A DNA stretch of 64,000 nucleotides from Xestospongia bergquistia (taxonomy: Eukaryota; Porifera; Demospongiae; Haplosclerida; Petrosiidae), in NCBI GenBank assembly GCA_963965975.1, contig OZ014425.1, forward strand, positions 1,997,501 through 2,061,500. Reading direction: 5' to 3'. The notes under the pieces are model-generated. The model saw nothing but the letters and a program-made list of their open reading frames with translations, had not been told where the DNA came from and searched no databases. This document shows, piece after piece, positions 1 to 12,348 of the stretch (position 1 is its first letter; every line of letters begins with the position of its first letter). Both the position numbers and the translations under genes were made by a program.

Positions 1-166
1 TTTGAGATAATAATGAAATAAATATAGAGTGAGGAATGTGTTTGATATAATTCCTTACTCCCAGTTTGGTACCAACATGACAGTGTTAATTAATACTACA
101 AAGATAATTGGCAATCACTTGTCTATGGTCTGTAGTTGAATTATCTAATTTTTTTTATTTTATTAG

Positions 167-3100
167 CTCCAGCTATAGTTGAGCCAGGACAGAACACAAC
201 CACAGATGTACCTGGTGATAGTTTCCGCTTCTTTCAAACTGAATGTAATGCTTTCTCAGTGTCTGTTATAATTGAACAGATTGATCTCTATGGTCAATGT
301 CATCTATATGCCTCTAGTTCAAAACCTAATCCAGGACCTTTAGATGATAAAAACATAGTTGTAAGAAATGAAGACTCAAAATCTGACAGAAGAAGTGTTG
401 TACTAAAATTTGGCAAGAAAATAAAGAAAGTAAGTATTAATTTACACATTACCTCATACTAACAAGTAATGTAGATGCTTGAAGGACATTCCTACACTAG
501 TGATACATTATCAGTATGCATATATCAAGTGTCGATTGACCTTTTATATTATTAACATCTCTTTATATCTTAGTTTGTGTACATATCAGTAAGAGGTATT
601 AAGTATAAGAACTCATTTACTGTCATCATTTGGGACATGCTGTTTAGAAAGGAAGAATTCACAGCATATGCGCCTGAAGGTGTCGTTAATCAAGCTATCT
701 TTGACCTTGATTCACAGCTGAAAGTGACCACAGAAAGGTATGTATCTGTTTGTTGTGCTTAGAGTCCATGTAGTATGTTTGTGAAGACTTTTAAGGGACT
801 TTATTATATTGAGTGTGTCTATGTGTATATAACAACTCATGCCCACATAAGTATGTTAGTGTAAACTGAACCACTACACACACCAACCTACTAGTTCTGG
901 TCATTTCTCCCTTATATGGTTGGATGACCAAGTTATGCCTTATCAATATCCTCTTCAATTGCCTTATAAAGAATGTATTATATCAGCTATAGTCCATAAC
1001 ATACAATGATGAATAATGTTTGTAATTGTCATGTTCATTATAAGCAAGTTATGATATCTTCCTTTTAGTTTCTATTATCGTATTAAAAAGGGAAATGATG
1101 GAGAGGAATTTGAAATTGATAATATTACTGGGATTTTATATGTTCGTAAACCATTGAGTATTGCTCAACAAGCTTACTACAAACTCTTGGTTGTTGCTGA
1201 AAATGTCAATGCCTCTTGTCATAGAGGAAAAGTTACTATACATGTTATTGTTGTACGTAACCAGCTCCAATTTGACCCATTGTCTCCTGTTTCCATTCCT
1301 GAGACTACTCCTGGAGGAACCAATGTCACTCAAGTGAGAGCATCTGGAGGAGCAGGAATTGTCTTGTATTCTATTATAGATGGTAATGTTGGAAATGCAT
1401 TTCTTATTGATCAGGACACAGGAGATATAACAGTTAACAATCCATCTGTATTAAATTTTGAGACACGCTCACAATACCAGTTGATAGTCCAGGCTACGTC
1501 TTCTCCTGGAGGTGCTACAGCTACTGCAAACCAAACCATTAATATTCTTGATATCAATGAACCTCCTGTATTTATTACCCTGTGTGCACTCAATAACACT
1601 TGTGAGTTCTCTGTGTTTGAGGACTTAACTGTTGGAAGTTTGGTTGGTCAAATAGAAGTAGATGATCCTGATCTCTCCTCAGTCCCTAATGGTATGTTAG
1701 TATATACACTATTACCAACTACTCTGCCATTTATTATTGACAATCTTGGTCGGATATTGTTAAATGAATCATTAGATCGTGAAACACAAGACAGATACAA
1801 TGTTAGAGTAATTGTACAAGATTCTGGATCTCCCAGTATTTCTATTCAAACTAATGTCGTTATATTAGTGTTGGATGTCAATGACAATGCACCAAGATTT
1901 GTAAACAATCCACCAACCAGATTTGCTATAAGAGAAGACACACTAGCAAACAGTCCTCTTCATCAATACACAGCAGTAGACGATGACATTGGTATAAATG
2001 CTGTGGTAACTTACAATATTTCTTCTCAACTGGAAGATCTCCCTTTTTCCATTAATCCAAATAATGGGCTACTAACTGTGTCTGGACCATTAGATGCTGA
2101 TGAAGGTATAACACTTTATAATTTTGATATCGTAGCTAGTAATTTTGATGGGTTGTCAACCAATATCTCTGTTATAGTAGAAATATTGGATGTCAATGAT
2201 AATACACCACAATTTCTCCAAACACCTTATACAGCTAATGTCAGAGAACACTCACCAAATGGTACTATAGTTATTCAAATCAATGCTACAGATTTAGATT
2301 CTGGTTCCAATGGTGCTATCGAGTACAGTATTGTTAGTGGTAGTAATCCTTTCAATTCATTTGCTATTGATGAAAACACTGGCTTAATTACTGTTAATAA
2401 TGATATTGACAGAGAGACTGTCACTATGTTTACACTCATTGTGAAAGCAGAAGATCAAGGTCAACCTGCGCGTCAGAACAGAGCTGAAGTGAAAATTACT
2501 GTCCTCGATATAAATGACAATGCTCCAGAATTTAGGCCAGATATAATTCGTCTCACTCTACCAGAAGATCAACAACTCGGTCCACTAGTTACACTTACTG
2601 CATTTGATAGAGATGATCCTGCTACTCCTAATGCAATGATCCTATATTCTATAACAAATGGTAATATTGGAAATCACTTCTTTATTAATACTCTAACAGG
2701 TCAACTTTCGCTCATCTCTTCTCTTGACTTTGAGGAAGAAAACAGTTTCACTTTGACTGTTGTAGCTAAAGATCAAGGCACTCCAGTTATGTCAGGTACA
2801 GCTATGGTCTACATCAATGTCACCAATGTGAATGACCACCCTCCTAATATCTCTGGTAATGTTGAAATTGACGTACTGGAAAGTGAACCAGTTGGTTTTG
2901 AAGTAGCTCAATTTACAGCAACAGACTTGGATGAAATGACTATTATCTTTCATTTTGCCTCGGGTAATGACACAAGTGGTCCTTTTGCCATTAATAGGAC
3001 AACTGGCGTCATTAGCTTACGTGCCTCCTTAGATTTTGAAGACCAAAGGCAACATATACTAACTATTGTAGCTAATGATGGCAAGCATACATCTAATGCA

Positions 3101-6100
3101 ACATTAACTGTCAATGTAATTGATGTCAATGAATTCTCTCCAGAGTTTTCAGGGTCATTTGATTTCAGTGTGAAAGAGGAAGAAGCAGCAGGAACAGTCC
3201 TTGGTACCATGGTCGCCACTGATGGTGATGGCAGTGATGTCATCACTTATTTCTTTCAACCTGGTGGTGTTTCTAACTTATTTCATATCAATTCTACAAC
3301 TGGGGTAATAACAACTGCTCGAAAACTTGATCGTGAGTTATTAGTCGAAGAAGGTCATTTTGTGCCTCCTAATTGTGAGGAAGTGCTTGTTGTTGTGGCT
3401 ACAGATAATGCTCAGCATCCTGGTCCTCGTCAAACCAGTCAAAACATTACAATACGACTTATAGACATCAATGATAATGCCCCCGTCTTTGATCCAGTCT
3501 CTTATAACAGAACTATAGCTGAGAATACTGCTGGAGTGACTTTACTCTTTACTGTCTCAGCTACTGATGCTGACATAGGTAGTAATGGAATGATACGATA
3601 CTCCCTAGAGAACAGTTCAACAACAGTTGACTTTACTATTAATGCAGTCACTGGACAAGTCTCAGCAATACAACCCCTTGATCGCGAAAACATTGATATA
3701 TATCGATTTGAAATTTTTGCTAATGACCTGGGGACACCTGAGACCACAGCTACAGCTACTGCTACAGTTCAAGTGACTGATAGAAATGACAATGCACCAC
3801 GTTTTCTTGATGCTAATTATGTCAGGAATGTGCCTGAAACAACAGAAGTTGGCACAATATTATTCCAAGTAACAGCAGTAGATGATGATATTGGTATTAA
3901 TGCTGAAGTAACATATAGTATCAGTGGTCATGAAAACTGTCCTTCAACAATTTCATCTGCCTGCTTCTTTAATATCACTGAAAATAATGGATTGATTAGA
4001 CTAGCAATGTCACTAGACTTTGAAACACAAACTCAACACAATATTACTGTTATAGCTACTGATGGAGGTGCACCTATTCTGTCAGCCTCACAGGTTGTAA
4101 CATTTAATGTAATCAATGTCGATGAAAGAGGACCAGAGTTTTTAGGGCCATGCAATGCATCTGTCCCTGAAGATATTGACACAGACAGTGTAGTAACACG
4201 TTGTCCAGCTGTTGACTTTAATGAATTATTAAACAGGTTCACAAATGAAATTACCTATTCCATTATAGAAGGAGATGAAGAACAAGTCTTCTCTATTGAC
4301 AGTAATGGTACAATTAGAAATAGAGTGGAGCTGGACCGAGAGAGAACACCAAGTTATACACTAAAGATTAGAGCTAGTGATGGTACATTAACAACTGACA
4401 TGGAGGTAACTTTTAATTCAATACAATTAAAATTATTCATCTTTTTGATATTATTTAGGTCACAATCACCGTATTAGATGTCAATGATAATATACCACAA
4501 TTTGTGGGTGCTCCATATGCCGTATTTCTCTCAGATACAGAGATAGCCAATTATCGCAGTGCCATAGTCACAGTACAAGCCACTGATGCAGATAGTGGTA
4601 ACAATTCATTACTCACATACAGCATTACCAATACAGATATTGATAACAGAACAACAACTTTAACTGTTAACGTTAGTGATGCTGGTACACCCTCGTTATC
4701 AAATACAACTAATGTCGTCATCACATTTGAAAGCTCTTGCACTACACAAGATTACACCATTACACCTGATGATGGTAAAATTGTTGGCCAATTACTTTGC
4801 AGGATTACAATCTCCCCTACATCTTTATCAGTAATTATTGGACGGAATTTTTCATTAGCATGTGATGTACTACGAAATGTAGATGTCTCCGTACAGCTTC
4901 TACACAATGGTAGTTCTACTGGTACATCACGAAACTTAAGACAGGGAGACAATAATGTTGTCTTTGAAAGAAAAGATGCTGACTTTGAAGATTCTGGTCA
5001 ATATGAATGCAAAGCTACTACTCAAACTTCAATATCAAGAAGTATACAAACTGATCAAGCTAGCACTGTAAATATATTAGGTATGTTTTATTGTACTTGT
5101 GATCATAAACTATATCCTTGATCTGTTTAGTTCCTGCTGAGATAACTGATCCTCCTTCAAATATAACAGTAGAGGCTGGTAGTTCATTGATAAGATTTGA
5201 TTGTATAGCTATAGGAATACCCGCACCATCACATACATGGTTACGTGAAGATCAAACTTTGGAAAGAACTAGTCGTATTCTTCCAATTGGACAAACTTTG
5301 CGGATATTAAATGTTGTTTTAGGAGATCAAGGAGTGTATACTTGCCAAGTCAGTAATGTTGCTGGTAGTGACAGTGCCTCTGCAAATTTGATTGTGTTTG
5401 GTATGTTATTATATGTTTTAATTCATTACTTGATTTTCTTCTTTAGAACTAGAAAATGTAGTTCTCATGGAAATTTCAAATGTGTCCGATCCTGACCCAA
5501 TTCTGAATTGTAACAGTTTCGATTCCAATAATTTCCAGGTAAGATACACCCACTCATATGATTAATTTAGACTGCATTCTAGAACATGCTCTCAAGTATT
5601 ACAAACCAGCAAACACTGACCACAAATGTAGGAGGTACTCTAGTCTGTGATTCTGATGCTTGTCATCCTAATCCTTGTGTAAATGGTACATGTAATGTAA
5701 CAAGTACCGGAAACTATCAATGTACTTGTACACCTGGTTATATGGGAATAAACTGTGACCAAGATATTAATGAGTGCAATGATTGTAAGTTAATAGGTAC
5801 TTCCTCAACCTTGTCATTTCATATTATCTGTAGTGGCTTGTCTAAATGGAGGAACCTGTGAGAATATAGCTGGAGGTTTTATTTGTCATTGTCCACCTGG
5901 TTACTATGGAGATTTGTGTGATTACAATGATGATAAGTGTTTTTGTCCACATGGAACAGAATGTTTAGATGTTGAAGGAGTAAGACAGTGTGTATCTGTG
6001 GTTAATAACAGTTTATTGGTTATTGAGGAACCACAAGTTAAAAATGTTATAATGTTGGATAACACTGTCAATACTCTTGTTGAAGATGATCCAGTAAATA

Positions 6101-7528
6101 CTAGAAAATTTTAAAAATATATCATTTAAGCTTTCTTTTCCAACAGAGCTCTTCTCGAAGAAAGAGGAATGGTTATGTAACAGTGTGCAGTGGAAAATTT
6201 GTAAATTTTCCAGGAGTGCCTGGGTATTCATTAGTATGGGTGTGTCCTGATGATGCTCAACCACCATCTACTGACCAGCTGCAATCAATGTGTGAACAAA
6301 TGATCAAACTTCAGCTCATTAGAGTATGTCATGTTCCAGGACGCTCTACTCTACGTTTAACAGATGTGCCACACTCTACGTAAGATAACATATCTATAGT
6401 AATACAATCATTATTTATTTTATATTGTAGTGTGCAAATATCATTTATAATAATGGATTCAGCTTCAGGACGAGTTATGTCAGCTCAAGAAGTTTTGCAA
6501 TTACTAGAGACTTCTGGTGCACTTGATAAGTTGCGTCAAAGTGGATTTAATGTAACAACAGTTCGAGCTGCTAGCCCTACAGTACAATCAGGTATTTTAG
6601 TTAACATAGTTTATTAAAGGATATGACCTGTCTTTTCTTAGTATCATCAAATAATGTGAGTGGAGTTGTGGGTGGAGTTGTAGGTGGAGTTTTAACTGTT
6701 ATGTTGTTGATTCTCTTGGTAGCCATTGTAGTGTGTGTAGTTATTTCCCATCGTCGTAAAAGGTCAGTGTATATGAAAAGTTAATTTAATCAGCACTGTT
6801 AATTATAGGAGTAAGAGAATACCAGTCCCAACTAATGAAATAAGTGAAAAGGGTAGCACTATTATGTCTAACATGACTGTACTTGACTCGTTAGAAGAAG
6901 ACCGTTATTCTCGTGTGGGAAGACAAATGTTACCTATTAATACAGAGGATAGTACATTTGATTTGTCAGAAAAAACATCTAGTAGTCCACTACATTCTCC
7001 CATGAATCCATATGTACTTTTTGATGATCCCATCTATGCAACTACTGCTATGACCAATATACCAGAAAAACCTGTTAAACCTGCAAAAACATCCACTTTA
7101 GAAAGAGCCAAAAGACACCTTCTTCAAAAGTCTGGTTCATTAGAGAAACTATTAGATAATGATGACGATTCACCTCAAGAAGTACCTACAAGGTATGTAG
7201 CCATTTGTATGTACAACAGTAAAAATGAGTGTAGTACATACATAGTGAATCAGTAGAAAGAATGGTCACTTTGTTGTATTAACACTTCTCTAGACTGTCA
7301 ATGTTTCACTGTTTATGTCAATGATGGAATGGTTTTGTTTGAATTTGTTGTCATGTTATCTGTGAAGTGAATATCTCTGATTTTTATAGATCTTTAGAGG
7401 ATGATGATGAACCAATATATGGAAATATGAACTTTCAGTGGCAAGGAAAGAATGCTGGAGATCGCTGGGAGAATTATTGGAAGACTAAGACAATGATGAG
7501 AGGAGTTGATCCTCCTAAAAAACATTGA
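167..7528 (+). CDS. Giant cadherin-Ig-EGF transmembrane protein, 3' part (5' end outside window)
   Basis: Predicted calcium-dependent adhesion or signalling receptor at the cell surface. Thirteen exons read in one frame: 167-429, 574-737, 1069-4405, 4459-5080, 5131-5400, 5447-5538, 5583-5784, 5834-6093, 6147-6379, 6431-6591, 6642-6762, 6809-7192, 7390-7528. They give about 2,080 residues. The first exon opens at a splice acceptor, so the signal peptide lies upstream. Order of domains: an unidentified N-terminal stretch, about 11 cadherin repeats with DxNDNxP calcium motifs (mostly in the 3.3-kb exon), two Ig-like domains (exons 4 and 5), two EGF-like domains (exons 7 and 8), a membrane-proximal SEA-like region, one membrane helix in exon 11 (GGVVGG followed by a long hydrophobic run), and a tail of about 180 residues. 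The tail holds two acidic tyrosine motifs, DDPIYATT and DEPIYGNM; the second fits a Grb2-type pYxN site. I saw no clear beta-catenin site. It could be the 3' part of a hedgling-like gene. Domain calls are firm, the exact name is not. Confidence 0.88.
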
Positions 7529-7750
7529 TCACAACCTAATTTTATACAGAAATAATTCAGTCATTAATTTGTGTTAACTTATGCAACATTTTTTTCATTG
7601 TTTTAAAATTACAATATAGTATATTTGCTTCTGTATATAATAACTGTGTCATTCATTGTTTGTAATTACAATTTGTTTATGTATATTATAACAAAGTCAT
7701 TCATTGTTTTGTAATTACAATATATTTGTTTTGTATATTATAACAAAGTA
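7529..7750. repeat. Convergent intergenic spacer with a roughly 50-bp imperfect tandem repeat
   Basis: Three copies lie end to end at about 7595-7648, 7649-7696 and 7697-7748. Each starts tcattcattgtt-like, carries a taattacaat core and ends tataacaaag. The last copy reaches the PEX12 stop codon. The spacer holds the 3' ends of two convergent transcripts. No gene is seen. Confidence 0.7.
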
Positions 7751-9323
7751 TCAATAAACATAGAGTCTTATAAGTTGTACATGAGTTGCTGGTAATAATG
7801 TCACAGGACATGTTTGATGACTCTTGATATGATTGAAAATACACACGTAACAGAAGACAAACCTACAATAATGTAATAACACACATTATTAAAATAAAAT
7901 AACTACGACTTACCCAGAACAAGAGAGAGCTGTTGGATTTCTTCGGTGGTTTTGACAAAGTGGACAAAGGGAAGGATCACTAGGTAGTTCTATACCAATA
8001 CACTAAATGGAGGGGAAGTTAATGTGATTGAATATATTGTCTTAAAGATTAATGATTATTTCAGGGTCTTACCTTTCTAGATGGCGGAGGTGGAGGAATA
8101 GGAAGTGATGTAATTCTCCGTATAGCTTCCTGTCTCTCACCTGAATACCACCATTCAATGAATTTGAGTAAAAACAAGGCCAAAGGAAGAAAGAATTGTA
8201 GAATTCCTTTTAGAATTGAACTACAATACAAGACTGGAAATGATACAACTTATCTCTACAAACAACAATACTGTTGTTGATCTAAGGGATTGTCCCTTTA
8301 CTAAATGTAAGTAAATGTTTACAATTAATTTCAAGCATTCATAACTTTCAAGTTACCCAATAAAGTTAGTTGACTACTTACTTATCTTGGTCTTTTAGAA
8401 GAGGTTGGTAACTGACAGGCTATGAGAAGGATGAGAGTATTTATAAAAATTATAGCAAAAGTATATTGCAAACCTCAATCTTCCTTACTAAATGAATGCC
8501 TAAAACACAGCAATATAATTTACTATATTTAATTTTGTGAGTCTTACCACTCAGCCAAAATAATGGTGAATAATATAGAGACTTTCGAAATAAATACATT
8601 AATTGGAACATGAACTTCAGCCCCTGTAATTAAGCATAACCAATTGATTATTACTATTACAACACCACTACTTACTCGCCAACCAGTCAGCATATAAGGG
8701 ATACATTTGAAGAGGATAAATTTGAAGAATTGCTTCGTGTTATGATGTGGGTGTGTATATCTAATTGGTGTATTGTCATCTTCATCAAGTAGAGATAATT
8801 GTAGGGTCTCTACCTTTGTTAATATATAAGGAATTAAAAGCTAAAGTAGGATGAGAAATTAAACAGACTATAAATATGCAGCATCTCACCAAAATAGCAA
8901 GTGACTTGAGTTTGTCTAATGCTTCAAGATTTTTGACACTGTCTTTAACAGAAACACGGACGAGATCGTAAAAATTCTCACTAATTGAAGCATCTGTTGC
9001 GCTATGATATAATAATGACCTCATTATGATATAACTCACTATGTCTCCAAAGAAATAATACTTGTATAGTACCTTCTATTACTAACCAAACTTCATCAAC
9101 AAAGCTACCCAATGGATGTAATATCCCTGGAATAGCTTCAATGATAACCTATAATGCCAATACTATGATAAAGTAGCAAGTGCTTACATTGTCATACCTT
9201 AGTTACATATTGTATTGCAGGTCGGAGAGCGTCTGACATACTCTCCTGAGCCAGTAATTCAAAGATATTGGGCAGCCTCTCTGAAAGAATTTGCTCGTTA
9301 AAAGCCATGCTGATTTCGTTCAT
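7751..9323 (-). CDS. PEX12: Peroxisome assembly protein 12 (RING peroxin)
   Basis: Peroxisomal membrane RING protein. With PEX2 and PEX10 it forms the ubiquitin ligase that marks PEX5 for recycling during matrix protein import. The N-terminus (LPNIFELLAQESM, then ALRPAIQYV) and the segment SISENFYDLVRV match the animal PEX12 signature in which FSENFYGL follows the first helices. The C-terminal RING is split over two short exons: CPLC, then SCSGFVFCYVCIF, then SHQTCPVT. It has the reduced cysteine set usual for PEX12. The protein ends in RLYVY. I took the start at 9323 (MNEISMAF); a second in-frame ATG is at 9308. Several short exons interrupt the gene. Its start lies only 61 bp from the stop codon of the LOTUS-Tudor gene on the same strand. 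Middle exons were not all delimited. Confidence 0.87.
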
Positions 9324-9384
9324 CTTTGGATACGTCCGTAAACCCGGTAAATATTTACAAAAATTAATATGATTTTAAAACAAT

Positions 9385-12222
9385 TTAACTATTTTTCAAC
9401 CCTTTGACAACAGGGTCAAAGTCTACATGATGACCTTTTTGAATAAGTAACTCTGCTAGATTGTCCCAGCCATCTTCATCTAGATATACATCAGTAGGTA
9501 TATGATGTAAAGCATCATTACTTGTTGTGACTGGACTAGCCATAAATTTGACATAAACCTACAATTAATTAGATCTAATACATACCACTAATGATGAGGT
9601 CTGCTTACTGTTTTACCACGAATTAATTTCCAGAGGAGTTGGTTATCCAGTGACCACCATTGGTCATCTTCACGTGTCGATATGACACCATACATTGAAC
9701 AAGGCAAAGCCAACGCAGGTACAAATGATAGTGATAAAGAAGATGGCAAAGTATACAAAGAATGAATTGGTATTGTCATAGTACATCCTTTATCAACACA
9801 TAAAACAACAACCTGTGGAATTTGTATATATGTCTAGTGATCACATAATGTATATAGAACCTGTGTTTCTGAGAGAATGGATTGAACACGTACTCTTAAA
9901 GCCATTTCTTCATTTAGTAATGCATATAAATCACCTTGACATACCTATAGAATATAGTTACAGAATAGTGTTAAAATACTTATCACAGTCATTTTCATCT
10001 ATATTAGTTAAGATTTCACTGTACATAAAGTAAGAGATATTATTATTAATGCACTCAGTCAGTATACCTGAGTCTTTGGTGGAAGGTGTGCACACTCAAT
10101 TTGTAACTGATGACTAATGCAAGATAGATCCTCAGATGGCCTCTGAGTAACTTGGACCCAAAATAGACCAGGAGATACAACCTAATATTTATCATAAACA
10201 ATTACTATAACTAAAGATACTTACCTCACTGACATGTACAGATGTGAGGCCATGATGATTAGGTATATTACAATGCGATATGATAGAGTCACTTGACTTG
10301 GAGTTGTTTGTGTCAAGCTCATCATCTAGCATGTGGCAATTTGAAGATGATGTTGAGAAAGTGCTATCATCTTTTTGATCATTATCTTTGTAATTATAAG
10401 TAGGTGTGGTCAATGATGAGTGACTCAACTCTTGAATGATGTCTTGGTTAGCAAATTGTAGCAAAAGAGGAAATGGATTCTAAAAAGAGATCCTTTAATT
10501 AGTGCACTAATTACAATACACCAGCCTTGTCACCATATGGCTGTACATTTGCATCAAGTACTTGTCCTTTAGTTACTCTAGCAAATATAGCAGAACCCTC
10601 CCTGAGATCACAATAACTTTGCCTTTCTTGATGTAATTCAAGCCCTATTACACATTATAATAATATCAGTAAACAGTGAAAGGTTACTGACCATGTACAA
10701 GACAAGGTAATGCCAACATTGGGTATACTACAGCAAAACTAGGAAGAACTCTAAACTGATCACTAGACACGTTCACAATCTCTCCGCTATCCAATAGAAG
10801 AACTTTGTAAGTCCTATTGTCTTTCTCAGACAAAATGTAACACCTGGCAGGTAGCATTCCTTGTAGACCATAAACTTTTCCAACTTGAGGTGTCTGTCTC
10901 AAAGGAGGTAATGTTAAAGTTTTAAGATAGCTTTCAATAGCTTTATAACATTGAACCTAAAAAACAACAATACAAAAATCATAAAAATTAATAAAATTCA
11001 TTGCGTTTACCAAAGGTGATTCAGGCAGTTGAATCCAACAGTGACATATACTTACATAACAAGTGATTTTAATACTGTTATTGCTTTGACATAGTCTCTC
11101 CTCCAATGACAAGTCTCTGCTGCATTCAGTCAATAATCGTGACCAAATATGGTCATTGTCCATAAAAGGAAAGGCCTTGTCAAGCAGAAAAGAATCTGGT
11201 AATAATGACTCATCCCAAACATCATTATCACTTGAATTAGACCATTCTTCTTCTTCTTCTTCTGTAGTCACATGATTACCAGGTGACTTAGGCAAGCAAA
11301 TATCTAGTTCCTCTTCTTTCTCTTTACATGAAGATGCTCCAATTTTATCTAAAATTGGTTTGTGTTTGGTGGTTTGTCCCTTAACAAGAGGGTCAGCAGG
11401 CTTTACAATGTACTCTATTCCATTTACAACTTTATGATTGTACATATCAATAGCCTTTTGAGCTTCTTCAAGTAATTGAAAACGAACAAAACTAAATCAA
11501 CACAAAATCTTTTAAATCTTCAAATTAACAACTTACCCATAATGGTTGTCTTGTAAATGTACTTCTAATGGTTGTCCAGCTCTGGACATCATTCTTTTAA
11601 GCTCTTCAACCTGTAATGGAAGCTATTGTTAAAGTTCATGCCAAAACTAGTATACTTTATTTTGTGGTTCATCATTAGTTACAGATCCTTTTTTCTTGTT
11701 CCAACGGACAAACACACTCACTTGACCTTGAATGTCATACATCAACTCTCTATGTTTTCCTTTTGATTGAGCTTTCTGTTTCACTACTGGCTGTCTAATC
11801 AGATCATTACCAGATTGTTTTTCTGTTTTGTAAGCTGCTTTTTTAACCCAAGAAGGCATAAAGTGGCTCTCATCACAAACACCATAAACCCTCCAATATC
11901 CTTCCTTTTTATCTGGCTGTAATCTTACCACATCCTCTTTTTCTAGTGCTCTTAACAAAGACAATGGATTGGCATGGCCATGTTGTTGATGTGGGAAAAA
12001 GTAGCCTGTAAGCTTCTTGAAGTCTGATGGAAATTTGGATACTGGAACGCCTTTTGGTGAAGATAATACAACTGCACGAATATCTCGTATTAAAGATGGA
12101 TCAAAGGTAGCTGAGTTAGTTGGTCTTTCATTTTGTAACAGCTTACAATTACTTGCTTCACTATTCTTCGATCCTTCTCGAATTTTGGTCCAATTCACAC
12201 CAGGCATTCTACCACGTGACAT
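9385..12222 (-). CDS. LOTUS-RRM-Tudor domain protein (TDRD5/TDRD7-related)
   Basis: Probable germline or stem-cell granule protein that links RNA helicases, RNA and methyl-arginine ligands. Read along the protein: a LOTUS/OST-HTH domain at residues about 45-115 (from DPSLIRDIRAVV to GYWRVYGV); an RRM-like fold (VSVFVRW as first strand, HYGFVRF as RNP1-like strand, EAQKAIDMYN as second helix); an acidic linker with a run of glutamates near 11245; a first Tudor domain (10684-10920, RCYILSEKDNRTYKVLLLDSG); a serine-rich linker; and a second Tudor (about 9600-10180, including GDLYALLNEEMALRVRV). The stop is at 9385. I chose the ATG at 12222 because the longer open frame upstream begins at TTG. 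LOTUS plus Tudor is typical of TDRD5/7; the RRM is not. ORC4 ends 126 bp upstream on the same strand. Confidence 0.75.
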
Positions 12223-12348
12223 AGGCCACACCCCATATATTTTATTCCCCAAAAACTATTTCACTGTACAAATTTCCTCTTTCAGATACTTCTCTTTGCT
12301 TTCTTGTGTTGCAAAATGTTAATAATTAAAACTGATATTAAAGTATTT

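Noticed and set aside
1-166. Possible signal-peptide-like start for the cadherin gene (hydrophobic frame from 136)
   Set aside because: The frame opens with TTG and its hydrophobic run is the T-rich tract before a splice acceptor at 165-166.
1136-4952. Minus-strand open frames within the cadherin gene
   Set aside because: Antisense shadows of a long conserved plus-strand frame; no family resemblance.
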